Part shown: positions 1 through 7,023 of the stretch, piece by piece
Layout of the letters: the number at the start of each line of letters is the position of its first letter
How positions within the stretch are numbered: the stretch's first letter is position 1
Source of the DNA: Pirellulales bacterium
GTDB lineage: Bacteria; Planctomycetota; Planctomycetia; Pirellulales; Thermoguttaceae
Direction of reading: 5' to 3'
Assembly: GCA_020846145.1 (NCBI GenBank)
Contig: JADLEL010000036.1
Span: forward strand, 1 to 36,258
DNA: 36,258 bases
Position numbers and translations under genes: made by a program
Notes under the pieces: model-generated
The model's input: the letters and a program-made list of their open reading frames with translations, nothing else
What the model was told of the DNA's origin: nothing
Database searches by the model: none

Positions 1-182
1 GGGGACTGGTCCATTTTTTGGCGTGAAAACGTATTTTGTGGACAAACGGTAGGCCGAAAACATGGACCTGTCCCCTTCCCGCGGCGCGAGGGGGACAGTC
101 CCATTTTCGCGGCGATTAAGCACTTTTTCGGCACCATCATCTTTTGCGCCGCGAAAATCGGGACAGTCCCCTGTGAACGGTT
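1..182 (+). repeat. Double-hairpin dispersed repeat, copy A (left end cut by window)
   Basis: First of four copies of a ~195 bp element (others at 13982, 21794 and, inverted, 27277). It holds two hairpins in tandem. The first pairs GGGGACTGGTCCAT with ATGGACCTGTCCCC around GGCCGAAAA-type arms; the second pairs GGGGACAGTCCC-ATTTTCGCGGCG with CGCCGCGAAAAT-GGGACAGTCCCC. The element ends in GTGAACG, the inverse of the CGTTCAC that opens the complete copies. In this copy the left terminus lies outside the window. A short open frame (62-322) crosses it but its protein is just translated repeat. Confidence 0.9.
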
Positions 183-423
183 ACCAAAACTCGATCACCG
201 ATTCCGCCGGGGAAGGCATGGTTCACGCGGCTCGCCCCAGCAATAGGGGGGCCTGCAAGTTTTCGACTTCCCGGGGAGAAGGAGGCTCCCGGATAAATTT
301 CGGATTGCGCTCAGAAGTATAACCAAAAGCGTTGTATTCAATAAGGCGTGGATTCCATTTTCAGCAAAAAAAATGGCAAAAAATCCGTTGAATCGATCGA
401 AACCTCGTGGAGGCCGTCCTCGA
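183..423. other. Spacer without a recognisable gene
   Basis: Between the repeat and the stop codon of the leftward LptA-like gene I see no convincing gene, RNA or terminator. An lptB gene, expected downstream of an lptC/lptA locus by analogy with enterobacteria, is not in this stretch and could only lie beyond the left edge. Confidence 0.5.
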
Positions 424-3400
424 TTACTTGCCGAGCGGCGCCAATCGGTTGATTTGGAGCGATTGGATGCCCTCGGTCGAGACGGTGTTGGTCTTGATGT
501 AAAAGATGATCTTTTTCATCGCCGTGTCGTCCCATGGCGCGCCTAATTGCAACTGGCGATACAAGTGCACGTCCGTCCGGCCGTCGCCTTCCAAAATGAG
601 TTGATCCTTGGCCGTGTTGTAGCTGATGCGCATCGCGCGGGCGGTGTACATCACATCTTTTTCGTTCGGTGTGGAACGCACGCCATACACCACCGAATTG
701 CCTTGGGCGTCCATTTCGGTGGAATTCGCCTTCGTGACGGGGTGGACCGCATTGCGGACCTCGAGATTGTCGCACTTCAACATGAATTCGTTCGGCCCGA
801 GCGGATCGGACTTGTCGGGATTGAGCATGACGGACCAATCGTTCGCCGGGGCGCAGATCAGGCGGACGCGGTCGTTGAAGATGATGCGTTGGTTGGCCGT
901 GTTGAGGTTGCCCGTGATCGCGCCTTGAAACCGCACGTGCATCGCCATCAGCGGATGGGTCGGCTGCGGCTGAACCACGGGATTGACGGCGCTGCCCGGC
1001 GGCGGCGCGGCGGCGCGGATCGGCAGGAAGAGGCCCTGCTGGTTTTGCAGAAAGTTGGTGGAATCCGGGCGGACGCCGTTCATCCAGCCCGGCCCGCCGG
1101 CGGTGAGCGCGCCGCTTTGCAGATCGAAATCCAGATCGGCTGCTTCCATGCGGATATAGGAGCGCTGCCCTTGCTTATCGAGTTCGTCGCTTTCCAGAAA
1201 TACTCCGCCGGCGCAGGAGAGAAAAGCGGCTTGGCGCCGCTTTTGATTCTGCAATTCGGGATCGGAGAAGTCGATCGGCTGTTGGAGCTTGACTCTCAAG
1301 GTTTGCGTATGCAAATGCCGTCCGGGAGAGCCGGCGTCAACCTCTTCCTCGAATGTCGCGTAGAGGCCGTCGAAATTCATCCTTTTTTTCCACTTCACGT
1401 TCAATTTGCCCGGCGCGGCGAGGGGCTGCCCGTTGAAATCGTCCGGCATGGGCAGATCCATGTCGCCGGGGCCGTCGATCCACAACCGATTCGCGCTGCG
1501 TTCGAAATTGATGTTCGTGCCGCTCATGCGCAAGCCGTGTCCTTCGACCAGGGCGGGCCGGCCGAGGACAGTGATTTTATTCCCCGCGGCGGCGTTCGTC
1601 GCTCCCAAGTTCACGGCCGCGACTTTATCGCCGGTGATGACCAAGGGCTTTTCGCCCTGCTCGCGGGTTTGCGTCTCCTCCAGGCGGACGTTGCCGGTGA
1701 TGACCAAATTGGATAGTTCGGGTTGTGCTTGGAGATCTTCTTGCAGCAGGACTCTTGCTTCCATAATCTCGCCGCGAATGGCGAAGCGCTGTCGGCGTGC
1801 AACCGGCGGGGCGGAGCCGACGCCCTCAACACGGCCCTCTCCCGAGGAAAGAGGAGGATTATTGGCGTTTGCTCCTCCGGGAATATACGGATTGGTCATT
1901 AAACCGCGATTTCCATTGAATATCGGATTCGGATTTGCCGCCGCGGCGTCCATCGGTCGAACGATCGCCGGCGGTTGCCGAGTGATGGGTGATTGCGGAG
2001 AAACCGGAGCCGGTTGCCGGTAGGCGGTTCGCGGCTCTTGAACCGGATAACTGACGGGAACGATGGCGCCGCGGGACCAATTGTCCGGCCTGTACTCTTC
2101 AATTCCCGTAGTTTCACCCGTCGCCGGATTTCCCAAACTCGGCCCCGTTGCTTCATTCCCCCTTCCGCCTTCCGCCTTCCCCCTTCCGCCTTCTCCAATT
2201 TCGCCTCCGCCGTTCGTTTCGACTCGAATACCGTCGGGAGCGGCTTTCTGCTCGAACCAAACTTTCATTTCATCGAGTGCCCCGGTAATCTCCGTCGGTT
2301 CGGCGGCAGACTTCGATTTCGCCGCCATCTCGAGGACAACATTCTTTCGAGCCAGCATTTTCACGGGCTTGTAGGGCGGCTGCCGGGGCCGATCGGCAAG
2401 GGGATTTTCCTCGATCCAGAAGTAAATGCTGTCGGCCGAGAGTTTGCCGAAGCCGGTGAAATCCAGCAAGGCTCCGCCGGTGAGCGAGATCACATGGCAG
2501 CCGTCCTTGGGCGAGAGGTTCAATTCCCCGTTCCAATGGGCTTCGAGACGCTGGTCGGGCCGCTTTTCGACGGTCGCCAGGAGCCGGCCCGGCCCCTTGA
2601 CCCACGCCTTGCCCAAGGCGTTCGGCGCCTTCGAGGTACTCGGCAGGTATTTCAGGCTCGTTCCGCGAATTTCGTTTTTGCCTTGGATCAGTTCGACTTC
2701 GAGGCCGCCGTCGAGCTCGATCAGGTTCGTCTTCAGGTTGTAGGATAAATGTTCGCCTCGGGCATACGCGCTTTTTTCGGGCGACGAGTTGGGGGCCGAG
2801 AGCGTAACCGGTTTGCCTTCGGCTTCGATCCGCTCGGGATCCAAGTCGGCGGGAGTGGCATTCGCCGCGGCGGACGCCGCGCCGCGCGGCGCGAAATACA
2901 TCGACACCTTATCGCACAACAGTTGATTGTCGGGACCGCTCGGGTTGCGCTGCTTCACCTCGACGCGGTTCTCGAAGCTCGCCACGCGCTGCGGCAAGTT
3001 AAATCGAAACGGGCCGTCGCAGGTGATCTCGATCGGTCCGCCGTCCGCGGCCGCCGCGAGGGGGTTTCGGCCGGGAACGGTCGAGCCCGCCGCCGCGGAA
3101 TTCGCCGCGACGGCGCGGGGAGGCTCGTTCGGATTGCCTTCGACGTGCAGGCGGTCGATCTTCCGCATCTCGAACAACTCGATGCCCGACACGTTCGGAC
3201 CGTTATCGTCGGCGATCGAATCGGAGTCGCGGGGCGCGAGTTTGATGTGCAGGCCGCTGCCGCTGCCGAAATTTTTCCCCCAGCGGAAATCGACGGGATG
3301 GCTGGAATACGCATGGAGGTTGTTCCACGTCAAGCCGCGGGCGTGGATCAGCAGATCGTCCTCCGGGCCGGGCGACTTGCCGCCGCTGCGGATCGTGATA

Positions 3401-3882
3401 TTTCCCGGCAGCTCGCCGCCGATCGGCCGGCCGAACTTCAGCCGCTTGGCATCCAACGGAGCGTCGAACTTCACGATCGCGCCCGCGGGCGCTTCGAGCA
3501 CGATCGCCTGCCGCAGCCGCTCTTCCTCGCTTTCGGCGGGACCCTCGTGGAGAAAAACCATGGTGCAGGGAGTCAGCTTGATGCGGCCGTCGGCCTGCGT
3601 TTCGTAATCCTGCAACAGGAGTTTGGCCCGATTGTTGACGTCGAGAATCTTCGGCGGTTTTTGGGGATCGATCTCCCAAGCGCCGGGCCGAAAGAGGCCT
3701 TGCAACTCCTTGAGATAGAAGTCGTCGCCGGCTTTGAGTCCAGGCCGCGGCTCCTTCTTGCCGAGGCCCTCGATCGCGGTCTTGGCCGACGGCTCGATGA
3801 GCGGCACCGCCGTATTCGCATAGACCCAGTACGCGACCAAAATTATCGCGAAACTGCCGGCGATGCGTGCGAGGCGCTGCAT
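424..3882 (-). CDS. Very large LptC/LptA (OstA)-like envelope protein
   Basis: Probable periplasmic, membrane-anchored protein of the LPS transport type. It opens with one hydrophobic segment (about residues 8-26, SFAIILVAYWVY) as LptC does. It then carries several stretches that look like OstA/LptA beta-strand repeats (for example ITCDGPFRFNLPQRVASFEN, then blocks near NKITVLGRPALVEG, FQGAITGNLNTANQRIIF and DQLILEGDGRTDVHLY at the C-terminus). LptC and LptA are normally about 190 aa each, so ~1150 aa is far oversized. It lies directly downstream of kdsD and kdsC on the same strand, matching the kdsD-kdsC-lptC-lptA order of enterobacteria, and this context is half of the argument. I chose the ATG at 3880-3882 because the longer GTG start (3948) only adds translated low-complexity repeat. 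A proline/glycine-rich middle part (about residues 560-700) contains translated heptamer repeats. The Lpt role is inference; family assignment needs a profile search. Confidence 0.6.
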   Translation of the reverse strand: MQRLARIAGSFAIILVAYWVYANTAVPLIEPSAKTAIEGLGKKEPRPGLKAGDDFYLKELQGLFRPGAWEIDPQKPPKILDVNNRAKLLLQDYETQADGRIKLTPCTMVFLHEGPAESEEERLRQAIVLEAPAGAIVKFDAPLDAKRLKFGRPIGGELPGNITIRSGGKSPGPEDDLLIHARGLTWNNLHAYSSHPVDFRWGKNFGSGSGLHIKLAPRDSDSIADDNGPNVSGIELFEMRKIDRLHVEGNPNEPPRAVAANSAAAGSTVPGRNPLAAAADGGPIEITCDGPFRFNLPQRVASFENRVEVKQRNPSGPDNQLLCDKVSMYFAPRGAASAAANATPADLDPERIEAEGKPVTLSAPNSSPEKSAYARGEHLSYNLKTNLIELDGGLEVELIQGKNEIRGTSLKYLPSTSKAPNALGKAWVKGPGRLLATVEKRPDQRLEAHWNGELNLSPKDGCHVISLTGGALLDFTGFGKLSADSIYFWIEENPLADRPRQPPYKPVKMLARKNVVLEMAAKSKSAAEPTEITGALDEMKVWFEQKAAPDGIRVETNGGGEIGEGGRGKAEGGRGNEATGPSLGNPATGETTGIEEYRPDNWSRGAIVPVSYPVQEPRTAYRQPAPVSPQSPITRQPPAIVRPMDAAAANPNPIFNGNRGLMTNPYIPGGANANNPPLSSGEGRVEGVGSAPPVARRQRFAIRGEIMEARVLLQEDLQAQPELSNLVITGNVRLEETQTREQGEKPLVITGDKVAAVNLGATNAAAGNKITVLGRPALVEGHGLRMSGTNINFERSANRLWIDGPGDMDLPMPDDFNGQPLAAPGKLNVKWKKRMNFDGLYATFEEEVDAGSPGRHLHTQTLRVKLQQPIDFSDPELQNQKRRQAAFLSCAGGVFLESDELDKQGQRSYIRMEAADLDFDLQSGALTAGGPGWMNGVRPDSTNFLQNQQGLFLPIRAAAPPPGSAVNPVVQPQPTHPLMAMHVRFQGAITGNLNTANQRIIFNDRVRLICAPANDWSVMLNPDKSDPLGPNEFMLKCDNLEVRNAVHPVTKANSTEMDAQGNSVVYGVRSTPNEKDVMYTARAMRISYNTAKDQLILEGDGRTDVHLYRQLQLGAPWDDTAMKKIIFYIKTNTVSTEGIQSLQINRLAPLGK
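2154..2195 (-). repeat. In-frame heptanucleotide repeat inside the LptA-like gene
   Basis: Six consecutive 7-mers of the CCTTCCG/CCTTCCC type lie within the coding sequence. Read on the minus strand they give GGRGKAEGGRGNE at about residues 563-577. The same heptamers fill non-coding spacers at 25544, 25690 and 32704, so this looks like a spacer repeat that has become coding. Confidence 0.85.
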
Positions 3883-3883
3883 G

Positions 3884-4046
3884 AGAGGGGGCAGGGGATA
3901 GGGGGGTAGGAAATAGGGGATAGGGGATAGTTTCGCCCCCGCGTCCACGCGGGGAGAGATATGCCGGCCTTGGTTCTTGGATATTGACTCGGAAAAATTC
4001 TATCTCGTCATTCGTCATTCGTCATTCGAGCTTCGTCATTCCCTAA
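3884..4046. repeat. Heptanucleotide repeats between kdsC and the LptA-like gene
   Basis: Two blocks. One at about 3884-3930 consists of GGGGATA-type 7-mers with variants. The other at about 4008-4046 consists of CATTCGT-type 7-mers (cattcgt, cattcgt, cattcga, gcttcgt, cattccc). The second block reaches the stop codon of kdsC; the first is where the start of the LptA-like gene lies, which leaves no Shine-Dalgarno there. Confidence 0.8.
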
Positions 4047-4555
4047 TCCTTAATCAAATCTTCCCAACGTTGTTGGGCTTTGAGGATCAATTCGATGGTT
4101 TCGCGGACCGCCCCTTTGCCGCCGTGATGCTTGGTAACGTATTTCGCCGCTTGGCATAATTCATCGCAGGCGTCGGCGACCGCCACGCCCAATCCCGCGC
4201 TGCGGACCAGCGCCAGGTCGGGCAGGTCGTCGCCGATATAACACACTTGCCGCGGAGCGAGCCGCAAGTCGCCGATAATTTCGCGCATCGCGTCGAGTTT
4301 ATGCTCGATCCCCTGGCGAATGATCTCGATGCCCAATTCGGCCACGCGGATTTTGAGGATTTGCGAACTGCGCAAGGTAATCAATCCGAATTTGTAGCCC
4401 GCCTTGTGCCAGAGCCGTATGCCCTGCCCGTCGCGGACGTGAAACTGCTTCGATTCGATACCCTGGTTGTCGATGATGATGCCGCCGTCGGTCAGTACGC
4501 CGTCAACGTCGGAGAGAATCAAGCGAATCGGTTGGCAAAGCTGTTCGAGAGACAT
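4043..4555 (-). CDS. kdsC: 3-deoxy-D-manno-octulosonate 8-phosphate phosphatase
   Basis: HAD-superfamily phosphatase that removes phosphate from Kdo-8-P to give free Kdo for lipid A/LPS core synthesis, in the cytoplasm. The 170 aa length fits the family, which lacks a cap domain and works as a tetramer. The nucleophile motif DVDGVLTDGG is at residues 16-25, a threonine motif (LITLRSSQ) follows, and the acidic motif GDDLPDLALV lies near residue 108. It follows kdsD on the same strand with a ~130 nt spacer made largely of heptamer repeats. The start ATG (4553-4555) gives the expected MSLEQLCQPIRLILSDVDG N-terminus. The assignment is strengthened by kdsD next door. Confidence 0.93.
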   Translation of the reverse strand: MSLEQLCQPIRLILSDVDGVLTDGGIIIDNQGIESKQFHVRDGQGIRLWHKAGYKFGLITLRSSQILKIRVAELGIEIIRQGIEHKLDAMREIIGDLRLAPRQVCYIGDDLPDLALVRSAGLGVAVADACDELCQAAKYVTKHHGGKGAVRETIELILKAQQRWEDLIKD

Positions 4556-4563
4556 GAAAGAAA

Positions 4564-4670
4564 AATGATGAATGCTGAATGATGAACGATGAATTCTGCC
4601 GCATGCTTTTCCGCAATTTAGTGCAATAAATTATTTTTCTCGAAGACCCAAGTCCTAAAACCCAAAACCT
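4564..4670. repeat. Heptanucleotide repeats in the kdsD-kdsC spacer
   Basis: Two runs: 4564-4598 (aatgatg, aatgctg, aatgatg, aacgatg, aattctg) and 4643-4670 (aagaccc, aagtcct, aaaaccc, aaaacct). Each unit is seven bases with one or two substitutions, a different sequence family from the purine-rich repeats elsewhere but the same period. Confidence 0.8.
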
Positions 4671-4684
4671 ACTTCAATTATGCA

Positions 4685-5803
4685 CTACGCTTCATCCCCG
4701 GCTTCGGGTTCGCGAATTACTCGCAAAGGGGAAATAATTGTCAAACTGGGGTGTTTTTGCGGCCTCGGTAAATCGGAATTATCCGGCACATCTTCCTTGG
4801 GCAGCAAGGCCACCACGTCGGTGATGTCGATCAAGCCCAGCGGCCGACCATCGGCGTCAATGACGGGCAGTTCGCTGATCTTCCGCTCGGCGATGATCGC
4901 CACGGCATCGGACATCATCGATCCGGCCGGCACGCATAAGGGATTATGCGTCATCACGCGCGAAACTGGGCCGTCTAATTCGCCGTCGCGGTGATGCTCG
5001 AACAAACGCGCCAAATCGCTATCCGTAAAAATGCCGGTTAATATACCTTGCCGATCGACGAGCATCGTGGCGCCCGACCGGCGGCCGGGCTTGCTCACGC
5101 TCACGAGCATCTCGCGCACGGATTGAACTTCATTCGCCACGCGGCACTGCTCCAAGGGCCGGAAATGTTGCTCGACCTTGCTGAGCTTGTTTCCCAAGCT
5201 GCCGCCGGGATGAAGCCGCGCGAAATCGTCGCGGCCGAAGTTCCGCTGACGGCTCGTGACCAACGCCAGCGCGTCGCCCACCGCCAGCATCGCCGTGGTG
5301 CTGGTGCTGGGCGCAAGCCCCAAGGCGCAGGCCTCTTCCAGCGGACCGAGTTCGATGACGACCGTCGCCGCCCGGCCGAGTCGGCTCGCCGCGTTGCCGG
5401 TGATCGCCAGAATCGGCGCGCCCAGTTCGGCCAGCGCGGGCAACAGGCGCACGATTTCCTCGGTCTCGCCGCTTTGCGAGAGGACGAGCATTAGGTCGTC
5501 GCGGCGGATGCGGCCCAAGTCGCCGTGGACCGCCTCGGCGGGATGCAAGAAATGACTGGCGGTGCCGGTCGAGGCCAGCGTGGCCATGATTTTCCGGCCG
5601 ATTAAACCCGCCTTGCCAATCCCGGTAACGATGACATTCCCGCGGCATTCGGAGAGATATTTTACCGCCCGACAAAATTCGCCATCGAGCCGTGTGGCGA
5701 TTTTTTCGAGGGCCTTGCTTTCCAAAAGCACGATCTGCCGGCCGTAGCGGAGTTGTTCGAATTGGCTCAATTGGCCGGTAATCGCAAGTGCGTCCGTGCT
5801 CAT
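4685..5803 (-). CDS. kdsD: D-arabinose 5-phosphate isomerase (SIS + two CBS domains)
   Basis: Interconverts D-ribulose 5-phosphate and D-arabinose 5-phosphate, the first committed step toward Kdo. The SIS sugar-isomerase domain spans about residues 45-190, with TGIGKAGLIGRK and the phosphate-binding SQSGETEE. A tandem CBS pair covers about residues 215-345 (MLVDRQGILTGIFTDSDLAR; ISELPVIDADGRPLGLID). At 372 aa it is ~45 residues longer than E. coli KdsD, through a short N-terminal extension and a proline-rich C-terminal tail. ATG at 5801-5803 has a weak AAGG just upstream, and a promoter (5857-5885) reads into it. With kdsC and the LptA-like gene it forms a Kdo/LPS locus, evidence that this cell has a Gram-negative style outer membrane. 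Confidence 0.93.
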   Translation of the reverse strand: MSTDALAITGQLSQFEQLRYGRQIVLLESKALEKIATRLDGEFCRAVKYLSECRGNVIVTGIGKAGLIGRKIMATLASTGTASHFLHPAEAVHGDLGRIRRDDLMLVLSQSGETEEIVRLLPALAELGAPILAITGNAASRLGRAATVVIELGPLEEACALGLAPSTSTTAMLAVGDALALVTSRQRNFGRDDFARLHPGGSLGNKLSKVEQHFRPLEQCRVANEVQSVREMLVSVSKPGRRSGATMLVDRQGILTGIFTDSDLARLFEHHRDGELDGPVSRVMTHNPLCVPAGSMMSDAVAIIAERKISELPVIDADGRPLGLIDITDVVALLPKEDVPDNSDLPRPQKHPSLTIISPLRVIREPEAGDEA

Positions 5804-5856
5804 TGCCTTGTCATCCTTGACCGAATTTGCGCAGAGAGACCATTACAAGCAGCCGA

Positions 5857-5885
5857 ATTGTAGCCATTTTGTGAAAATAGGGCAA
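5857..5885 (-). promoter_or_regulatory. Probable sigma-70 promoter of kdsD
   Basis: On the minus strand TTGCCC (5880-5885) is followed by exactly 17 bases and TACAAT (5857-5862). This matches consensus at 4/6 and 5/6 and implies a leader of about 45 nt before the kdsD ATG. It is divergent from the promoter at 5981. Confidence 0.55.
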
Positions 5886-5980
5886 TTTCAATAAATAATC
5901 GATGAGCAAGATGCCGTTTTCGAAAATCCCTCATAAGAGTTGTGTTTGACGAAAAAATAATGAGCTATATATCAATGTTA

Positions 5981-6009
5981 TTGACTTCTAAATAATTATT
6001 TGTTAGAAT
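5981..6009 (+). promoter_or_regulatory. Strong sigma-70 promoter of the XRE-acp pair
   Basis: TTGACT (5981-5986), a 17-base spacer, then TAGAAT (6004-6009), each 5/6 to consensus, in an AT-rich patch that contrasts with the GC-rich genes. A start about seven bases downstream gives a ~30 nt leader to the ATG at 6045, which has CGGAG just ahead. Confidence 0.7.
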
Positions 6010-6044
6010 TTGACGATATCAATAATGCCCCCTCGGAGCCGACC

Positions 6045-6446
6045 ATGAGTATTACTCGACTTTTGGATTGCCGACGCGTGGATCTCGATGGCATCCGTTA
6101 CGTCATCCTGCGGGAATCGATGTTCGATCTGCTTTGCGAAAAGGCCGGCGTATCGAAATCGGAAGCGGGAGAAGCGGAGAAGAATCTCGCGCCGGCTTTC
6201 GACATCGATCGGGCGTCGCTGGCCGAAAAACTCCGCCGCCATCGCCGGGCCGCGGGGCTATCGCAGGCCGAACTCGCCCGCCGGGCGGGCGTTCGCGCGG
6301 AGACGTTAAACCGCATCGAACGCGGTCGCACCGAACCCGATTTCACCACCATTCGCAAACTCGTGCGCGCCATGAACGACGCCGAACGCGTCCACCTCGA
6401 TGGGCGGATCGCTTCGAGTGGGGGCCAAGTTGCCAACCAGTCGTAG
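6045..6446 (+). CDS. XRE-family helix-turn-helix regulator
   Basis: A 133 aa DNA-binding protein. The C-terminal half (about residues 65-120) is a Cro/C1-type helix-turn-helix: LRRHRRAAGLSQAELARRAG, then VRAETLNRIERGRTEPDFTT. The N-terminal ~50 residues (YVILRESMFDLLCEKAG) recall the short dimer segments of antitoxins that precede a regulatory domain. No toxin gene adjoins it; instead an acyl carrier protein follows after 17 nt, so the two are probably co-transcribed from the promoter at 5981 and the regulator may be autoregulatory. I chose ATG 6045 over upstream in-frame codons because it follows the promoter and a CGGAG. HTH identity is clear; target and partner are unknown. Confidence 0.8.
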   Translation: MSITRLLDCRRVDLDGIRYVILRESMFDLLCEKAGVSKSEAGEAEKNLAPAFDIDRASLAEKLRRHRRAAGLSQAELARRAGVRAETLNRIERGRTEPDFTTIRKLVRAMNDAERVHLDGRIASSGGQVANQS

Positions 6447-6463
6447 ATGAAAGGAGTTGTGCC

Positions 6464-6745
6464 ATGTTGTCCGAAAAGCAATCCGCACCGATAAAACTCG
6501 ACCGCGGGCAAGTCTTCGAGGCCGTCAAGGCGATCGTGGCCGAACACGCCACGTTCTCCGCGGCGGAGATTCGCCCGGAACACCACCTCGAAAACGATTT
6601 AGGCTGCGATAGCCTGGATATCGTCGAAATTAGCATGGAGATCGAAGAACATTTCGACATCTCGATCCCCGACGAAATTTCCGAGCAGACGAAGACCGTG
6701 GGATCGATCGTCGAAGGCGTGATGCAATTGCTGAAGCGAGGATAA
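6464..6745 (+). CDS. Acyl carrier protein
   Basis: A 93 aa acidic carrier protein with the phosphopantetheine motif GCDSLDIVEISMEIE; Ser50 is the expected attachment site. The helical layout and the DSL motif are those of acyl carrier proteins of fatty-acid or polyketide/lipid pathways. ATG 6464 has an AAGGAG nine bases before it. It does not sit with fab genes here: its only partner is the XRE regulator upstream, so it may be an auxiliary carrier rather than the housekeeping AcpP. The stop codon is directly followed by an inverted-repeat element that starts one base later and could end the transcript. Confidence 0.88.
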   Translation: MLSEKQSAPIKLDRGQVFEAVKAIVAEHATFSAAEIRPEHHLENDLGCDSLDIVEISMEIEEHFDISIPDEISEQTKTVGSIVEGVMQLLKRG

Positions 6746-6875
6746 CAGCCCGTTGAAAAAGTAATCGGGCGCCATGCTCACGCTTGCGTGAGCATGAGAA
6801 TTCCGCGGAAAACATGCCCACGGCAAGCGTGGGCATGGCACCCAAAACCAAATATCCGCCATTTTCAACGGGCTG
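6746..6875. repeat. Inverted-repeat element abutting the acp stop codon
   Basis: Outer arms CAGCCCGTTGAAAA (6746-6759) and TTTTCAACGGGCTG (6862-6875) are perfect inverse copies. Inside are two further hairpins, GCTCACGCTTGCGTGAGC and a second around GCCCACG...CGTGGGC. The whole looks like a small non-coding mobile or REP-type element placed immediately after the stop codon. The rest of the gap to 7024 shows no gene. Confidence 0.8.
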
Positions 6876-7023
6876 ATAAGGGGATGATGCTTGCTTTGCG
6901 GCGGATTGTTGCAGCCGGCATGGCGCCAAGCCGCCGCTTCGGGAGAAGGTTGACGAATTGGATGCCGCCGATTAACATAGCGTAAGTATTTTCGCGCATC
7001 GGCTTCAACGAACAAATCGGGGG

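Noticed and set aside
62..322. An 86-codon open frame at the left end
   Set aside because: Its first half is the translated double-hairpin repeat and the rest has no features of a protein; no ribosome site.
547..1716. Long open antisense frames opposite the LptA-like gene (also 2749-3909) and opposite dnaJ, groEL and hydG
   Set aside because: They arise from the high GC and codon bias of the true genes and show Arg/Ala-rich nonsense proteins.
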